From contig CAUJNA010002902.1 in assembly GCA_963377175.1 (NCBI GenBank), forward strand, positions 202,610 to 266,609: a stretch of DNA of 64,000 nucleotides, given 5' to 3'. Shown one piece after another: positions 1-10,776 of this stretch. Numbering within the stretch: position 1 is the first letter of the stretch; the number at the start of each line of letters is the position of its first letter. Made by a program: the position numbers and the translations under genes. A model generated the notes under the pieces. That model did not search any database, was not told the origin of the DNA, and was given only the letters and a program-made list of their open reading frames with translations. The stretch comes from Effrenium voratum (lineage: Eukaryota; Sar; Dinophyceae; Suessiales; Symbiodiniaceae).

Positions 1-417
1 TCTCCTTTTCAATCCACACGGGAGGGGGGTTCCCTGAACATTCAGCCAACAACCAATGGGTGAAACTTGCAGTTTCGCCCAAAGAAACAGGCTGGCCATG
101 AGATTCATGGCTGGGAGTCTGAGTCCCATGTCTGAAGCGCAAACATTGACTGCTTACTTCCCGCACATGGCACAACTTGATGCTTGAATCAATGGTGCAC
201 CATATGAGGATTCTTCAAAAGATGTTTTTCTGTGAAAAGGCATCTCCTTGAGCAACACTTGGGCCATGAGTGGCAGCAGGCTGACTACAAGCAAGGTATT
301 ACAACGTGTCGCCAGTGTTGCCAAGGACCTGCCAGCGCTTCGCAACCCTCGCTCACAACTTGTTGCAATCTGGCAGCTGAGAGAGGAGAAAAGAGGACGG
401 AGCCAGCTGCCTTTGAC
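1..417. other. Flank with no recognised gene
   Basis: Short ORFs exist on both strands, but none has a recognisable domain or an exon-like codon pattern. The stretch ends at the target-site duplication of the transposon that follows. Confidence 0.5.
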
Positions 418-429
418 ACAGACTGAAGG

Positions 430-546
430 AGAGGGGGTCGTAACCACGACAAAAACGCGATTTTGTTACCATGACAAGGTGCAATGTTACCACGGCAGAA
501 AAAAAGCGTTACAGCGACATGTTTCTTGCGGGCTTATCCCGACAAG
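430..546 (+). repeat. Left terminal inverted repeat of the 0.4-2.7 kb element
   Basis: Matches the reverse complement of 2606-2716 with small gaps. It contains three to four spaced copies of a GTTACNACGACA motif, and the outer 20 bp are best conserved. Confidence 0.7.
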
Positions 547-549
547 CAG

Positions 550-2294
550 GGAAATAGAAAGGAATAAGAAGGCATGAGAAGGTCAATAAGAAGGAATAAG
601 AAGGAATAAGAAGGTCAATAGAAAGGAATAAGAAGGAATAAGAATGTGAATAGAAAGGAATAAGAAGGAATAAGAAGGTGAATAGAAAGGAATAAGAAGG
701 AATAATAGAAAGGAATAAGAAGGAATAAGAAGGTCAATAGAAAGGAATAAGAAGGAATAAGAAGGTAAGAAGGAATAAGAAGGTATTAGAAAGGAATAAG
801 AAGGAATAAGAAGGTCAATAGAAAGGAATAAGAAGGAATAAGAAGGTAAATAGGAAGGAATAAGAAGGAATAAGAAGGAATAAGAAGGAATAGAAAGGAA
901 TAAGAAGGAATAAGAAGGTCAATAGAAAGGAATAAGAAGGAATAAGAAGGTGTCAATAGAAATAAGAATAAGAATGTGAATAGAAAAGAATAAGAAGGAA
1001 TAAGAAGGTCAATAAGAAGGAATAAGAAGGAATAAGAAGGTCAATAGAAAGGAATAAGAAGGAATAAGAAGGTCAATAGAAAGGAATAAGAAGGAATAAG
1101 AAGAAGAAAGGAATAAGAAGGAATAAGAAGGTCAATAGAAAGGAATAAGAAGGAATAAGAAGGTCAATAGAAAGGAATAAGAAGGAATAAGAAGGTCAAT
1201 AGAAAGGAATAAGAAGGAATAAGAAGGTCAATAGAAAGGAATAAGAAGGAATAAGAAGGTCAATAGAAAGGAATAAGAAGGAATAAGAAGGAATAGAAGG
1301 AATAAGAAGGAATAAGAAGGTCAATAGAAAGGAATAAGAAGGAATAAGAAGGTCAATAGAAAGGAATAAGAAGGAATAAGAAGGTCAATAGAAAGGAATA
1401 ATAAGAAGGAATAAGAATGTGAATAATAGAAAGGAATAAGAAGGAATAAGAAGGTCAATAGAAAGGAATAAGAAGGAATAAGAAGGTCAATAGAACGGAA
1501 TAAGAAGGAATAAGAAGGTCAATAGAAAGGAATAAGAAGGAATAAGAAGGTCAATAGAAAGGAATAAGAAGGAATAAGAAGGTCAATAGAAAGGAATAAG
1601 AAGGAATAAGAAGGTGATTAGAAAGGAATAAAAAATAAGAAGGTCAATAGAAAGGAATAAGAAGGAATAAGAAGGTCAATAGAAAGGAATAAGAAGGAAT
1701 AAGAAGGTCAGTAGAAAGGAATAAGAAGGAATAAGAAGGTGAATAGAAAGGAATAAGAAGGAATAAGAAGGTCAATAGAAAGGAATAAGAAGGAATAAGA
1801 AGGTCAATAGAAAGGAATAAGAAGGAATAAGAAGGTCAATAGAACGGAATAAGAAGGAATAAGAAGGTCAATAGAAAGGAATAAGAAGGAATAAGAAGAA
1901 ATTAAGAAGGAATAAGAAGGTCAATAGAAAGGAATAAGAAGGAATAAGAAGGTCTAAGAAGGTCAATAGCAAGGAATAAGAAGGCCAATAGAAATGAATA
2001 AGAAGGAATAAGAATGTGAATAGAAAGGAATAAGAAGGAATAAGAAGGTCAATAGAAAGGAATAAGAAGGAATAAGAAGGTCAATGGAAAGGAATAAGAA
2101 GGAATAAGAAGGTCAATAGAAAGGAATAAAAGAAGGAATAAGAAGGTGATTAGAAAGGAATAAGAAGGAATAAGAAGGTCAATAAAAAGGAATAAGAAGG
2201 TCAGTAGAAAGGAATAAGAAGGAATAAGAAGGTGAATAGAAAGGAATAAGAAGGAATAAGAAGGTCAATAGAAAGGAATAAGAAGGAATAAGAA
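550..2294. repeat. 32-bp minisatellite array (about 50 units)
   Basis: The unit is roughly GGTCAATAGAAA followed by two copies of GGAATAAGAA. Variants have GTGAAT in place of GTCAAT, lost sub-units, or isolated substitutions. The array is strongly purine-rich on the plus strand (A/G mirror-like). It forms most of the interior of the TIR element. The long poly-Leu or poly-Thr reading frames across it and the next array are repeat artefacts. Confidence 0.95.
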
Positions 2295-2541
2295 GTAATA
2301 GTAGTAGTAGTAGTAGTAGTAGTAGTAATAGTAGTAGTAGTAGTAGTAGTAGTAGTAATAGTAGTAGTAGTAGTAGTAGTAGTAATAGTAATAATAGTAA
2401 TAGTAGTAGTAGTAATAGTAGTAATAGTAGTAGTAGTAGTAGTAGTAGTAATAGCAGTAATAGTAGTAGTAGTAGTAATAATAGTAATAGTAGTAGTAGT
2501 AGTAATAATAGTAATAGTAGTAGTAGTAGTAATAATAGTAA

Positions 2542-2601
<60 letters not shown>
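2295..2601. repeat. TAG trinucleotide microsatellite
   Basis: About 300 bp of TAG repeats with scattered TAA interruptions, directly abutting the minisatellite and just inside the right TIR. The interruptions recur in TAGTAATAG blocks, which suggests duplication of longer segments. Confidence 0.95.
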
Positions 2602-2605
2602 AAGC

Positions 2606-2716
2606 CTTGTCGGGATAGTCTTCACTGAAACTTGTCGGTGTAACAAGATTCTTTGTCGTTGTAACAATGACCTTTGTCGTTGTAACAGGTTCTTTGTCGT
2701 GGTTACGACCCTCTCT
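2606..2716 (-). repeat. Right terminal inverted repeat of the 0.4-2.7 kb element
   Basis: Inverted relative to 430-546. It contains repeated TTTGTCGTTGTAACA motifs and ends with GGTTACGACCCTCTCT immediately before the target duplication. Confidence 0.7.
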
Positions 2717-2728
2717 ACAGACTGAAGG

Positions 2729-3239
2729 GAGCCCCTGGACTACTGCGCGTGCGTTTGAAACCCTCGTGATCCTCGCGTTTTCGGGTATGCCGAGCCTCGG
2801 GTATGTCCCAAATGCCGACCACACAGAAGCGCACTTCGGGCGGTGGTAGGAAACGACTGCCAGGTAGCACCACCTCACATGCGAGAAGTGTTGCCTTGTC
2901 TCTTAGAAATCTGCAGTTGATTGCGCCCCTTGCCCTCAAATGCGCTCAAATGCGCAACCAACATGTGTGAGCCCCCTGCAAAAGCAAGCCAACAGAGGAG
3001 CCGGATCGAGATGGAAGCAGGCAGAAGTCCTATCACAGATTTTGGGCACGTTGGAGCGCACAAATGGACCTATGCATGTGTGTACCCAAGCACAGTCCTT
3101 GCCATGTCACAAAAACTAGGGCCGTGGGAAATGACCACTTCTGTCATCCAGCCAAAGGCCTTCCCAAAGACCAACCACCCATATAGAGAGGGCATTTCCT
3201 TGTATCACAGAAGTGGGGACAACCCCCTGATCCCACAAC
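2729..3239. other. Non-coding flank, nothing recognised
   Basis: No domain-bearing ORF is seen. This may be intron or spacer of whatever gene holds the exon-like segment at 3240-3358. Confidence 0.4.
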
Positions 3240-3358
3240 CCGGGAAGCCATGCAAAGCTCGCTTGCCGCGAGCACGTGGCTGCCCACTGGCCGATCCAAG
3301 GGGCAAACTTCCAGCTGACTCGCTGTCCCGCGGTGGCCTCCACCACCTTCTCCAGAAC
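3240..3358 (-). CDS. Candidate internal exon, unknown protein
   Basis: On the minus strand a pyrimidine-rich tract ending CCAGCTGTCAG precedes an open segment that reads VLEKVVEATAGQRVSWKFAP and on through WIGQWAATCSRQASFAWLPG. A possible GT donor (CCCGG/GTTGTG) follows. Codon third positions are G/C-rich and the peptide looks natural, unlike the flanks. I do not recognise the family, and the partner exons were not found. It is called only as an exon-like island. Confidence 0.35.
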
Positions 3359-5458
3359 CTGACAGCTGGAGGGAAGTCTCACCGCTTCGATTGGACTGGT
3401 GGAGGGTGCTTCTTAGTTGTCGTATTGAAGAGAGAGAGAGAGAGAGAGAGAAACAGCTTCTGGTGTACCAGAGCCACAAACCGGGCAGTTGTCGTATTGA
3501 AAATTCCATTTGTTGAACTGGACCATTCTGATTCCAATGAAAGGTGAACGTCACACAAACACACACCGCAATTCCCCTTTTCTCATGAAGCCGCCCTTCA
3601 TCCAACAGCTCCCCACCCCTTCATCATGATGCCAGTGCCACTACTTGATGAAGCACCCCAGCCCCTCTACAGAGCAGGTCTACCCCCTCCGCACCCGGAG
3701 GGGAAAGTTGTCCAGACTTACTCATGAGCGGACACCTCCCAAACTCATTGGCTCACACTCTGGGGTTAAGACATTATGATCCAGCCTTATCATGAACAAC
3801 TCAACATTCGGCCTCAACAATTGAAGGTCTCCTTTTTCGCACTGTGAACGCCGTTCAATGTGACAAGCAGCAGCCAACACGGGCTCTTGGCCTGTCCAGG
3901 GCCAATGTAGTGGTAGCTCTCATCATTCCTCTGATCGTTTTCCTCCTGACGGAAAAGGCACGCGCCACGTACCAAGGATCAAGTGGAGTTATCATTCAGG
4001 CGCCAAAATGTGCAAATGACCAGCAATCCCAGCTTCCCTCTGCTTGGTGTTGGGATTGGTCCAGTTGGACGGCAACAGCTTCAATTCCAAGTCCGGCTCA
4101 GAAACTCCAGGCAAAAAACCAAACGTCGATGAGCGGTTCATCATCTTCCTGGATCGCCGGCAAGTTCAGGTACTCCGGCGCAAAACATGATTGGGACGGA
4201 CCGTTGGTGGGTGTCATGTTATGCTGTGAGCGAGTGGAGCGAGTGGGGAGGCCTTGTCAGCCTCCCCTGTTTCCCGTCAAAGTAGAGCAAATAACCCTTG
4301 ATTGCTGGTTTGGATTCACGTTTGGCATCCAACACGTCGCCTCCAGTCCGAACTGATTGTGGACATTCGTGGCTTGCGTGCTCAGTTGCCTTGCTCTCTC
4401 TCTTGTCAGATCCCGTGTTCTGCACAAAACGGAGGAACAACTAAGGGCGAATCCACAGCAAGAAGTTTTGGGGGTGACATGTTAACGCTCGCGGTGAGTT
4501 GGCCAACCCTTGGCAACATGTTTACAGTGAAGTTCCAGGGCTCTAGGGGGCCTGTTTGTTGCCTTCAGAGGAAGGCCAATCAATTCCTATGACGTGCTGC
4601 GGAACCAAATGCCACGGTCACGTTCTGTCCCTCTGCTTGGTGACTTCAAAACCATTTCACCCCATGTTCACGTGAACGCCAATTGAATTGGCCGCACTTT
4701 TGCGTTGATGTTCTAGGACAACCACTAGTGCTGTACGAAGCAAACGTGTTAGGACAGCGTTCTACCATGATTGATGAAGCAGAAGTTCCTTCTACAAAAC
4801 CCGCGTGAGTGCTTGACAACCTTGTGACCCCATGTTTCGTGCTGCGGACCGCTTGTAGCCATGTTGTTCACTTTTCAGCATGCCAACATCAGAAGTGATA
4901 TGACGACATGTTGGAGTTGGAAGTTGGGGTTCGTGGGTTTGGTCTGATTGCGCTTATTGGCTTGTACCTTGAGAAACTTGCAGGCCCATAGCTGGTACGG
5001 GCTTGCTTTTGAAAGTGCATCAGAAGGGTGTTGGAATGAGCTTTTGTCTTTAGAGGCCTTTGCGGCCGCATCTTGGGTTCAATGCGGGTAAGTGCGCCGC
5101 CAGCATAATTTTTCGGTGGAAGACGGCGTGCTATGCTGACACAAAGTCTCAAACGCGGCAAGGCCACAGAAGACCAACTGCCGGGCTTCGATTTCTAGAA
5201 AGCCGGCCTTTGTTTCGCATGGCTGCAATTAATGCAGAAAAGCGTAGCTGGAGTGGAGGTTTTGCGCCGGCCCTGAATCTCATCCTTAAACCCCCAGCCT
5301 TAAATTCCAACAGTTGGCCTTTCGGGCGCCCACCTCAGGTTGAAAGGGCGGAGTCACAAGAAACAAATCATTGCCGGCACTCTGTGGGTCTTGGTCTGCT
5401 TACGGGCGCCATCTCAATGCTTCTCGTATCCCATACAGATCAAGTACTGTAAACCAAA
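3359..5458. other. Non-coding stretch with a GA microsatellite
   Basis: The only clear structure is a (GA)n tract at about 3427-3452, flanked by two copies of AGTTGTCGTATTGAA (about 3415 and 3487). No recognisable coding sequence or RNA gene was found on either strand. Confidence 0.45.
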
Positions 5459-5775
5459 ATGTTTGGCCAAAAGGGCCTGCGCTTCCCAAACAAGTTCCCC
5501 ATAACAGACTTGAACGTGCCGCCAAAGGGATCGCAGAACGTCAACGCAAATATTTGGTCGAAGGGTTTTGCAAGTACTCGAGTACATTTGGCCAAAAGAC
5601 GAAGCATTTTGAAATCACAAAGCAGGATCCCAAGAAGGTAAACGTAAAACATTTGGCCAAGGGGCTTCAAGTAATCCACCGAGGTGTCTAGAACATGGAT
5701 ATGCGGCAAGCGGCGTTCAAGTTGCCAAGCGGGCTCACCAAAACGTGAACGCAACATGAGTCCAAATGGTTTTCA
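5459..5775. repeat. Degenerate short tandem repeat with TTTGGCCAA core
   Basis: ACATTTGGCCAA-like motifs recur at about 5459, 5546, 5586 and 5649, with a related one near 5763. They are spaced about 40-110 bp apart and several are followed by AAGGGCTT or AAGACGAAG. The repeat is too degenerate to define a unit precisely. Confidence 0.4.
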
Positions 5776-5911
5776 AGCAACGAAGCGCGGTTCTTGCGAT
5801 GTTTTTTTCAAGTAATTGATGTAAAGGACTGCAGGGGCAAATGTGTACGCATCCATTTCCTCCCCCCGGCTGTCACACGGATCTCTTCCGGGAAGACCCT
5901 CGCTCCTTCAC

Positions 5912-6020
5912 CTTGAAGCGGAAGGCGTCTAAGGCGCGAAGCTGTTCCAGGTCAACGATGCTGAGCAAGTCTGGGTCCTGTGCTGCAGTGCTCCAACGGG
6001 CAAAGGCTTCCAGCAGGGCC
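5912..6020 (-). CDS. Candidate internal exon, unknown protein
   Basis: A minus-strand acceptor (TTGAGTTTCAG) is followed by a 109-nt open segment beginning ALLEAFARWSTAAQDPDLLS and ending near LRALDAFRFK. A GT donor (AAG/GTGAAG) follows. The peptide looks amphipathic-helical with a biased G/C third position. No family is recognised and no neighbouring exon was linked with confidence. Confidence 0.4.
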
Positions 6021-7021
6021 TGAAACTCAAGACTAACAAAGTTCACCCTTGGCCCCAGTTGGCTTTGACTGATGTCATCTCAGGTCTCAGGATTGATATA
6101 GAAATGGTATAAGACTGGGCGCGCTCTGAAGCTCATGAAAACGAGCGTTTGTCCACACAAACCACCTGTTGCTGCACAGGGTGCGACGACAACCCACAAC
6201 AATACGGAGGCTCCACCCAACTAAAAAGATCAAATCCACCCTGGTGATGCAGCTGCTGCCTTTTTGTCCATGCTCATACTTCTGTACCCTGCTTCGTTTC
6301 ATTTGTTGCTCATTTGCTTTAAGAATGCCGAAGCAAAGCTCTAAGGTCCCCGTCACATAGAAATTTGGCCGCTAAGAGGAAAGCACAACACAGACTTGCG
6401 CCCCTTGGTCATCGCATTGAGGTTTGGAGCAAGCCTTTTAATGCCCTCTCAAAACGAGAAAATGCTGAGCCGAGTCTGATTCCCATATCCCAAAATTATG
6501 TTCCGAATGTTTCTCATGCTAAGATGCACTTGCTGGGGATCTCCTGCTCCCCGTTGCCTTTGCACAGGAACCAGTTGTCCACCTGGCATCATCGCCGCCT
6601 TTTTCCCCCAGAGGCAACCGGCATCCATCACAGGCAAGTTACCCATTGAACAAAGGCGACCCTCTTTTTGTACGTCAAATAAACTCTGGGGAGCTGAGGT
6701 AAAAGACCGAACTGAGTGAACCCCACAGAGCCAGTTACGCAATTGCTTGGGAACCCTAAATGCCTCCACGACTTGGGGACATGGGAATTCCATATCCCGG
6801 CCCCTTACCCAGTGACGGTGGAAAGCCTTTTTGGGGTTAAGAGGATTTTGAGGAAACCCGCCAAGCAACGCCAAGCAACATTCTAGGAGTACCTTCCCCA
6901 TTCTTTCCAGAGATCCTTCTTTTCAGGAAACCATGAAAAACCCAGGGAAAACAGCAGGTTTTTGAAAAGAACCATGCTTGAAAAGAATGGACAAGGAATC
7001 AACCAGTAGAAACATGGAGAC
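6021..7021. other. No gene recognised
   Basis: Several short ORFs overlap on both strands without domain signatures. This is probably intronic or intergenic. Confidence 0.35.
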
Positions 7022-7159
7022 CTGGACATCCACTGGGATTGCTTTCGGAGCTTTGCTTCCGGAGCCTTGACCTTCAGCGATCGCTTGGCCCATGGAAAGA
7101 TCTTCTGCATGATCCAGGGAGCATTGATCACCTCACGCATCCGTTGTGGGAAAGCCAAG
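7022..7159 (-). CDS. Candidate exon with CRAL-TRIO-like NAPW motif
   Basis: A minus-strand acceptor (GCACCACAG) opens a 138-nt segment closed by a GT donor (GTCCAG/GTCTCC). It reads FPQRMREVINAPWIMQKIFP and continues with Lys-rich residues. The 'FPxRM...INAPW' pattern resembles the core strand of CRAL-TRIO (Sec14-type) lipid-binding domains, in which YPERL...INAPW is usual. Only one exon's worth is visible, so the family call is weak. A Sec14-like protein would bind phosphoinositides or other small lipids. Confidence 0.33.
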
Positions 7160-8044
7160 CTGTGGTGCAGAAACCGCCTCAGCCATCCGCATTTGTTTTC
7201 CTTTTTTTTGAGCGGATAGAACCCCAAATAGGCAGCCTTCACGGGTGAGCCCGTTTGATAGCCCATGAAATGCGGTCATAGTTGTTTTTACTTGTTGCGC
7301 AAAGCCATGGCATGAGCCACCACCGCCAAGGGGTTGCTGAATGGCTGCCTCAAAATCAAGAATGGTGTGCGTGCAAAGTTGTGAAAGGTGCAAGCACTGG
7401 ATACTGCAGGTGCATGCTGTTGTGCTGCCTTTGTGCAACTGCCTGGCGCGCCACCCTTTCCCCACCGTGCGAGGCGTTGCAAATTTCTACCCCATGCCTT
7501 GCAGCGTCCTTCCATGATGAGCGTCTTGAAAACACAGCGCTTTGTAAAGGATCCGCGCCCTCACGCCCACTGGTGACACATTGATCAGGTGAGACTATGG
7601 CAAGACACTCCCGACCCAAGACACCAGGTCAAGCTAGTACCCACTGGTTGTAGAGCCACTCGAGCCCCGGTGTTACAGTAACATGCTTGGGACCAGCCAC
7701 CAGGGTGCGAACAAATGAAACGAAAACCGAACATGACCAGCGTCTCGGCATGGCATAAGCACCGCCCTGCACCTTTTAACTTGCAACGTTGTGACCTGGC
7801 AGGCAAAACTAAGAGGCCAATAAAACCATCGAAACCAGTACCAAAAAAGTGTGGACTCCAAAACCCAATGGCGAACATGGCGGCTATATATAACGTACTT
7901 GCATCCTGTGGGGTGCACTCTCAAATGAAGAACTTAAGTTGAAATTGCCATCTTTTGCAAAGGCCAACACGCAACAACACCCACCCTTCGCCCTTTCGCG
8001 GCTTCACAACCCCAGATGTGCCAAATCCTTCCCATGCCGGACCC
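7160..8044. other. Spacer, nothing recognised
   Basis: No convincing coding or RNA gene was found. This is the 3' flank of the KH-domain gene that ends at 8045. Confidence 0.4.
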
Positions 8045-8764
8045 CTATTTTTGCTCCTGTGATCGCTCTGGGTAAGGCGCGCCAAGGTTCAACTTGACCT
8101 CTGCTTTGGAGTTGCTCTGCTCCATAACAGCTTCCACCAGCCCTTGTGCCAGACTGCAAGCCAACCGGAAGCTGGAGGCATTCCGTGCCTTGATGTGCAA
8201 CGAGAGCGGCAGCGTTGCCGTTTCGTTGGTCTCGTGCTTGTTTTTGGAGCCCCGGCCAATCAACGCGATGCGGGCCCCGCTCTGGCGTGCAATGAACTGC
8301 ATGTGCGCGCCCCCCTTGCCGATCACCTTGCGGCCTGCTGTCAGAAGCGATCGGCCCACCGGGGGCACCCGGAAGTAACCCTCTGTCACCTCGACTGTGG
8401 CGTTGCCCGTCCGATCGATTGAAGTGTCCAGTTGCTGCAAGGCCCACAGCGCCGCGACGGCCGCGGAACGTTCTGCCGCCAGCTTGTTAGAGCATGGGGC
8501 ACCGTGAAAGGTCAGATTCCCCAGCAAGAGCTGTGCCACGTAGTCGTTGTCTGGGCTCTGCCATGTGTTGTACTCACAGGGTGCTGGCGTTTCGCCAAGC
8601 AAAAACTCCCTCAGACATGGAGGGCGCGACAACCCAAGCTTGGTGACCAAGCGCCGAACAGCTCCATCCAATTTGCGGAAGCCAGGTTTTGCTGCAAAGT
8701 TGAGGCAGCCCCTCCCAGCCAAGCACAGCACAACCAAAGCGGCACACCTCAAGATGGGCCTCAT
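8045..8764 (-). CDS. KH-domain RNA-binding protein with secretory/plastid-type leader
   Basis: This is a single uninterrupted 239-codon ORF with an ATG start and a TAG stop. Residues 1-25 (MRPILRCAALVVLCLAGRGC) form a signal-peptide-like hydrophobic stretch. It is followed by a basic Phe-containing segment (LNFAAKPGFRK) of the kind found in the bipartite leaders of dinoflagellate plastid proteins. Residues about 45-115 end in AAERSAAVAALWALQ and are weakly dsRBD-like. A KH-type RNA-binding core follows around residues 140-205, with the GxxG loop in VIGKGGAHMQFIARQSGARI. It probably binds single-stranded RNA or DNA; plastid or ER-lumen targeting is inferred from the leader only. The ORF is intronless, which is common in dinoflagellates through mRNA retroposition. 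The start is followed upstream by AT-rich simple sequence. Confidence 0.72.
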   Translation of the reverse strand: MRPILRCAALVVLCLAGRGCLNFAAKPGFRKLDGAVRRLVTKLGLSRPPCLREFLLGETPAPCEYNTWQSPDNDYVAQLLLGNLTFHGAPCSNKLAAERSAAVAALWALQQLDTSIDRTGNATVEVTEGYFRVPPVGRSLLTAGRKVIGKGGAHMQFIARQSGARIALIGRGSKNKHETNETATLPLSLHIKARNASSFRLACSLAQGLVEAVMEQSNSKAEVKLNLGAPYPERSQEQK

Positions 8765-8794
8765 GGCACAAAACGGAGCATGTCAATATATATG

Positions 8795-8901
8795 TAAATA
8801 TGTACTATATATATATATATATCATAATTGCAGATGTGTATGTATATATATATATATATATGCTATACACAAAGAAAAGCAGACAAATAAATAAATAAAT
8901 A

Positions 8902-8936
<35 letters not shown>

Positions 8937-8955
8937 TTATATATATATATATGAA
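8795..8955. repeat. TA/TATG and AAAT microsatellites
   Basis: Alternating (TA)n blocks with an (AAAT)n block at about 8888-8905, just upstream of the minus-strand KH gene start. No defined promoter element can be claimed. Confidence 0.9.
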
Positions 8956-9720
8956 CCAAATCGGCTAACAACGCCGCCTTCAATGAATCATCCAATGTTG
9001 CCAATTGTTTCATCTATCCTTTCGCAGCTCACAGCCCCCCACTGCCTTGAACCGCGCACAGCTTTACTCCCAAAGGCCCCGCGGAGTCCAGCCCCCTGCC
9101 CTTCAGCTTCCGAATTGGCGGCTTGGATTGGTGGTTTGGTTCATGAAGGGGGTTCCCATTCTACAAGAAGGGGTTCAAATCCCAAAGCCGCCAATCCAAA
9201 CAGCCAACTAGGGGTAACCTGATCACTTGCCTTTCAAGTCATCAAAAGAAAAGCAGGGAGGTGGCATCAGGGAGGATCCCACTATTCAACCCGAGCGGCC
9301 CAATTGCCAGCAGTCAAATCCGGCACGAGACTCCTGAGCACAGGTCACACAAGGATTAGAGCTCGGCAAAGGCCACCGTGCAAGAGTCCTGCTTGAAGTT
9401 AGGCCTTGCCATTTTCGTTCCATGTTTCGTGCTGAGCCACCTGTAAACAAATACAACTTGTCGAACTTCGTCCCAGCGTGTTGTTTGGGTGACAAGTGGC
9501 TTCCAACAATCCGTTCTAGGGTGCCACACAACTGGCTGGCCCGTCACGCAAGCCGGCCTGTTTCTGTTGGAACCAGGTTGAGCCATCCCGGTGTCTGCCT
9601 TGCCACACCCCTCAAAGCAAGCCAAGTCCACTTCAAATATCATATCATATATCAGCCTAGGAGCTCTAGTCGTTGCATCATCTTCTCAGCTCGTCGGTCG
9701 AATTCTTTGCATATCACCTG
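8956..9720. other. No gene; contains a short foldback-like repeat
   Basis: Near 9115-9215 a sequence with GATTGGTGGTTTGG and then GGTTCAAATCCC...AATCCAAAC...CCAACTA recurs in degenerate form at about 12915-12960 and 53085-53175. It looks like the end of a short dispersed element. It is not a tRNA: no cloverleaf can be drawn around the GGTTCAAATCC. Confidence 0.35.
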
Positions 9721-10212
9721 GAGCTGGAAAAATGTATTAAAACTCTTGTCCCAAGTTTTTTTCATTGCAAATCCAAGCGGCGGTCTTCATAAGCATCTTC
9801 CCCAATAGCATGCCTCTTTAAGTGTATGAGGTCTGATGTGTATACACCGCTTCAATTTTTTTGCTAACAAATTGACTCGGCAAAATTGCAGGGATCTGCA
9901 GAAAGAAGAAATGCAAAATACAGAAATGGGCCACTCCTGCTCCAGGCAGTTTGGGGGCATCTGCGGGCTGCGCGTGACTTGTGCGGGACTTGCGCGAAAA
10001 CCTGTTGATCTTTGGGCCATGGTGATTAAGATGATGATGAATCATCACTGCGTCACTTGCGCTTCACTTGCGCTTTACTTGCGCAGTCCCATGTTTGACT
10101 TGCGCGGCCGCTCCTGCAACACACTCCTGCCCTTCAAATTACAAGCGGCGGTGCAGCTTGTTTGATAGGTCCGGAACAACTGGGATCATGCCTTACATTG
10201 ACACATACAACG
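9721..10212 (+). repeat. Dispersed repeat, copy 1 (~0.5 kb)
   Basis: Starts GAGCTGGAAAAATG and ends CATTGACACATACAACG. The same order of blocks is found at 22026-22590: AAATCCAAGCGGCGGTCTTC, AAATGGGCCACTCCTG, a GATGAT tract, ATCATCACTGCGTCACTTGC and TTTGACTTGCGCGGCCGC. It carries many CACTTGCGC/ACTTGCGCG sub-repeats. It has no coding capacity and is probably a non-autonomous element or SINE-like family. Confidence 0.75.
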
Positions 10213-10776
10213 TTCTTTTTTTCCGGCTCGGATTTGATTCGGGTTTACAAAACAGTCGTCGCTTACTTGATATATATATATATATATATAAGCGGCGGCG
10301 AGACCCCAGGACGGCGCGCGAGATTGATGAATGAGCCAGTCATGAATCCCGAAAAGGGATTTGCAATAAGTCGACCAAAGCGTGCCAGGTGACCCAGCCC
10401 TGACTACCCTCACAGCCCCTTTGCTGGCCTTGGACAAGGTGCAGCCTGTGACGTCAATGATATTCACCACCTGGGCAACCGTTGCCGTCGCGAATCGAAG
10501 CCGTGCCGAGTCGCATATTTCTCACCAGGTTGAGGCATTCTCTCTGCACCCCTCTCCCATGTTGCAAAACTATTGGAAGTTTCGCGCCCAGGGAAATCAT
10601 TAGATCCCAGCTGAAATTCGTGCAATCCATGGCAATCCATCAATGTTCGAACGAGCTGACCTAAATCAAAGGCCGTCCCAGGGACATAGTACAAACATAT
10701 TTAGGGTTTGTCAAAATGGGCGCCCCAAAATGGTTTTGTGTTGGTCTTGATTGCCAACAAACGATGACATACTGCA
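10213..10776. other. Spacer with short TA microsatellite
   Basis: A (TA)n tract at about 10269-10290 is the only distinct feature. Confidence 0.4.

Larger units (their letters stand above)
418..2728. mobile_element. Non-autonomous TIR transposon (Mutator-like MITE) with 12-bp TSD
   Basis: The 12-mer ACAGACTGAAGG occurs at 418-429 and again, perfectly, at 2717-2728. Just inside it are inverted ends: AGAGGGGGTCGTAACCACGA at 430 against the reverse complement of the sequence ending at 2716 (AGAGAGGGTCGTAACCACGA). Similarity continues inward for about 110 bp and ends with TATCCCGACAAG (535-546, inverted at 2606-2617). Each end carries several degenerate TTGTTAC-N-ACGACAA sub-repeats. No transposase is present; the interior is a minisatellite and a trinucleotide array. 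Long TIRs plus a 9-12 bp TSD are typical of Mutator-like elements, so that superfamily is an inference. Confidence 0.72.

Noticed and set aside
550..2294. CRISPR-like array
   Set aside because: Units are contiguous without unique spacers. It is a minisatellite in a eukaryotic genome.
2179..2878. Long poly-Leu and poly-Thr reading frames (162 and 225 codons, minus strand)
   Set aside because: They are direct translations of the TAG microsatellite and transposon ends and have no non-repeat coding content.
9160..9200. GGTTCAAATCC resembling a tRNA T-arm (also at 12915)
   Set aside because: No acceptor, D or anticodon stems can be drawn around it. The surrounding sequence is a short dispersed repeat.
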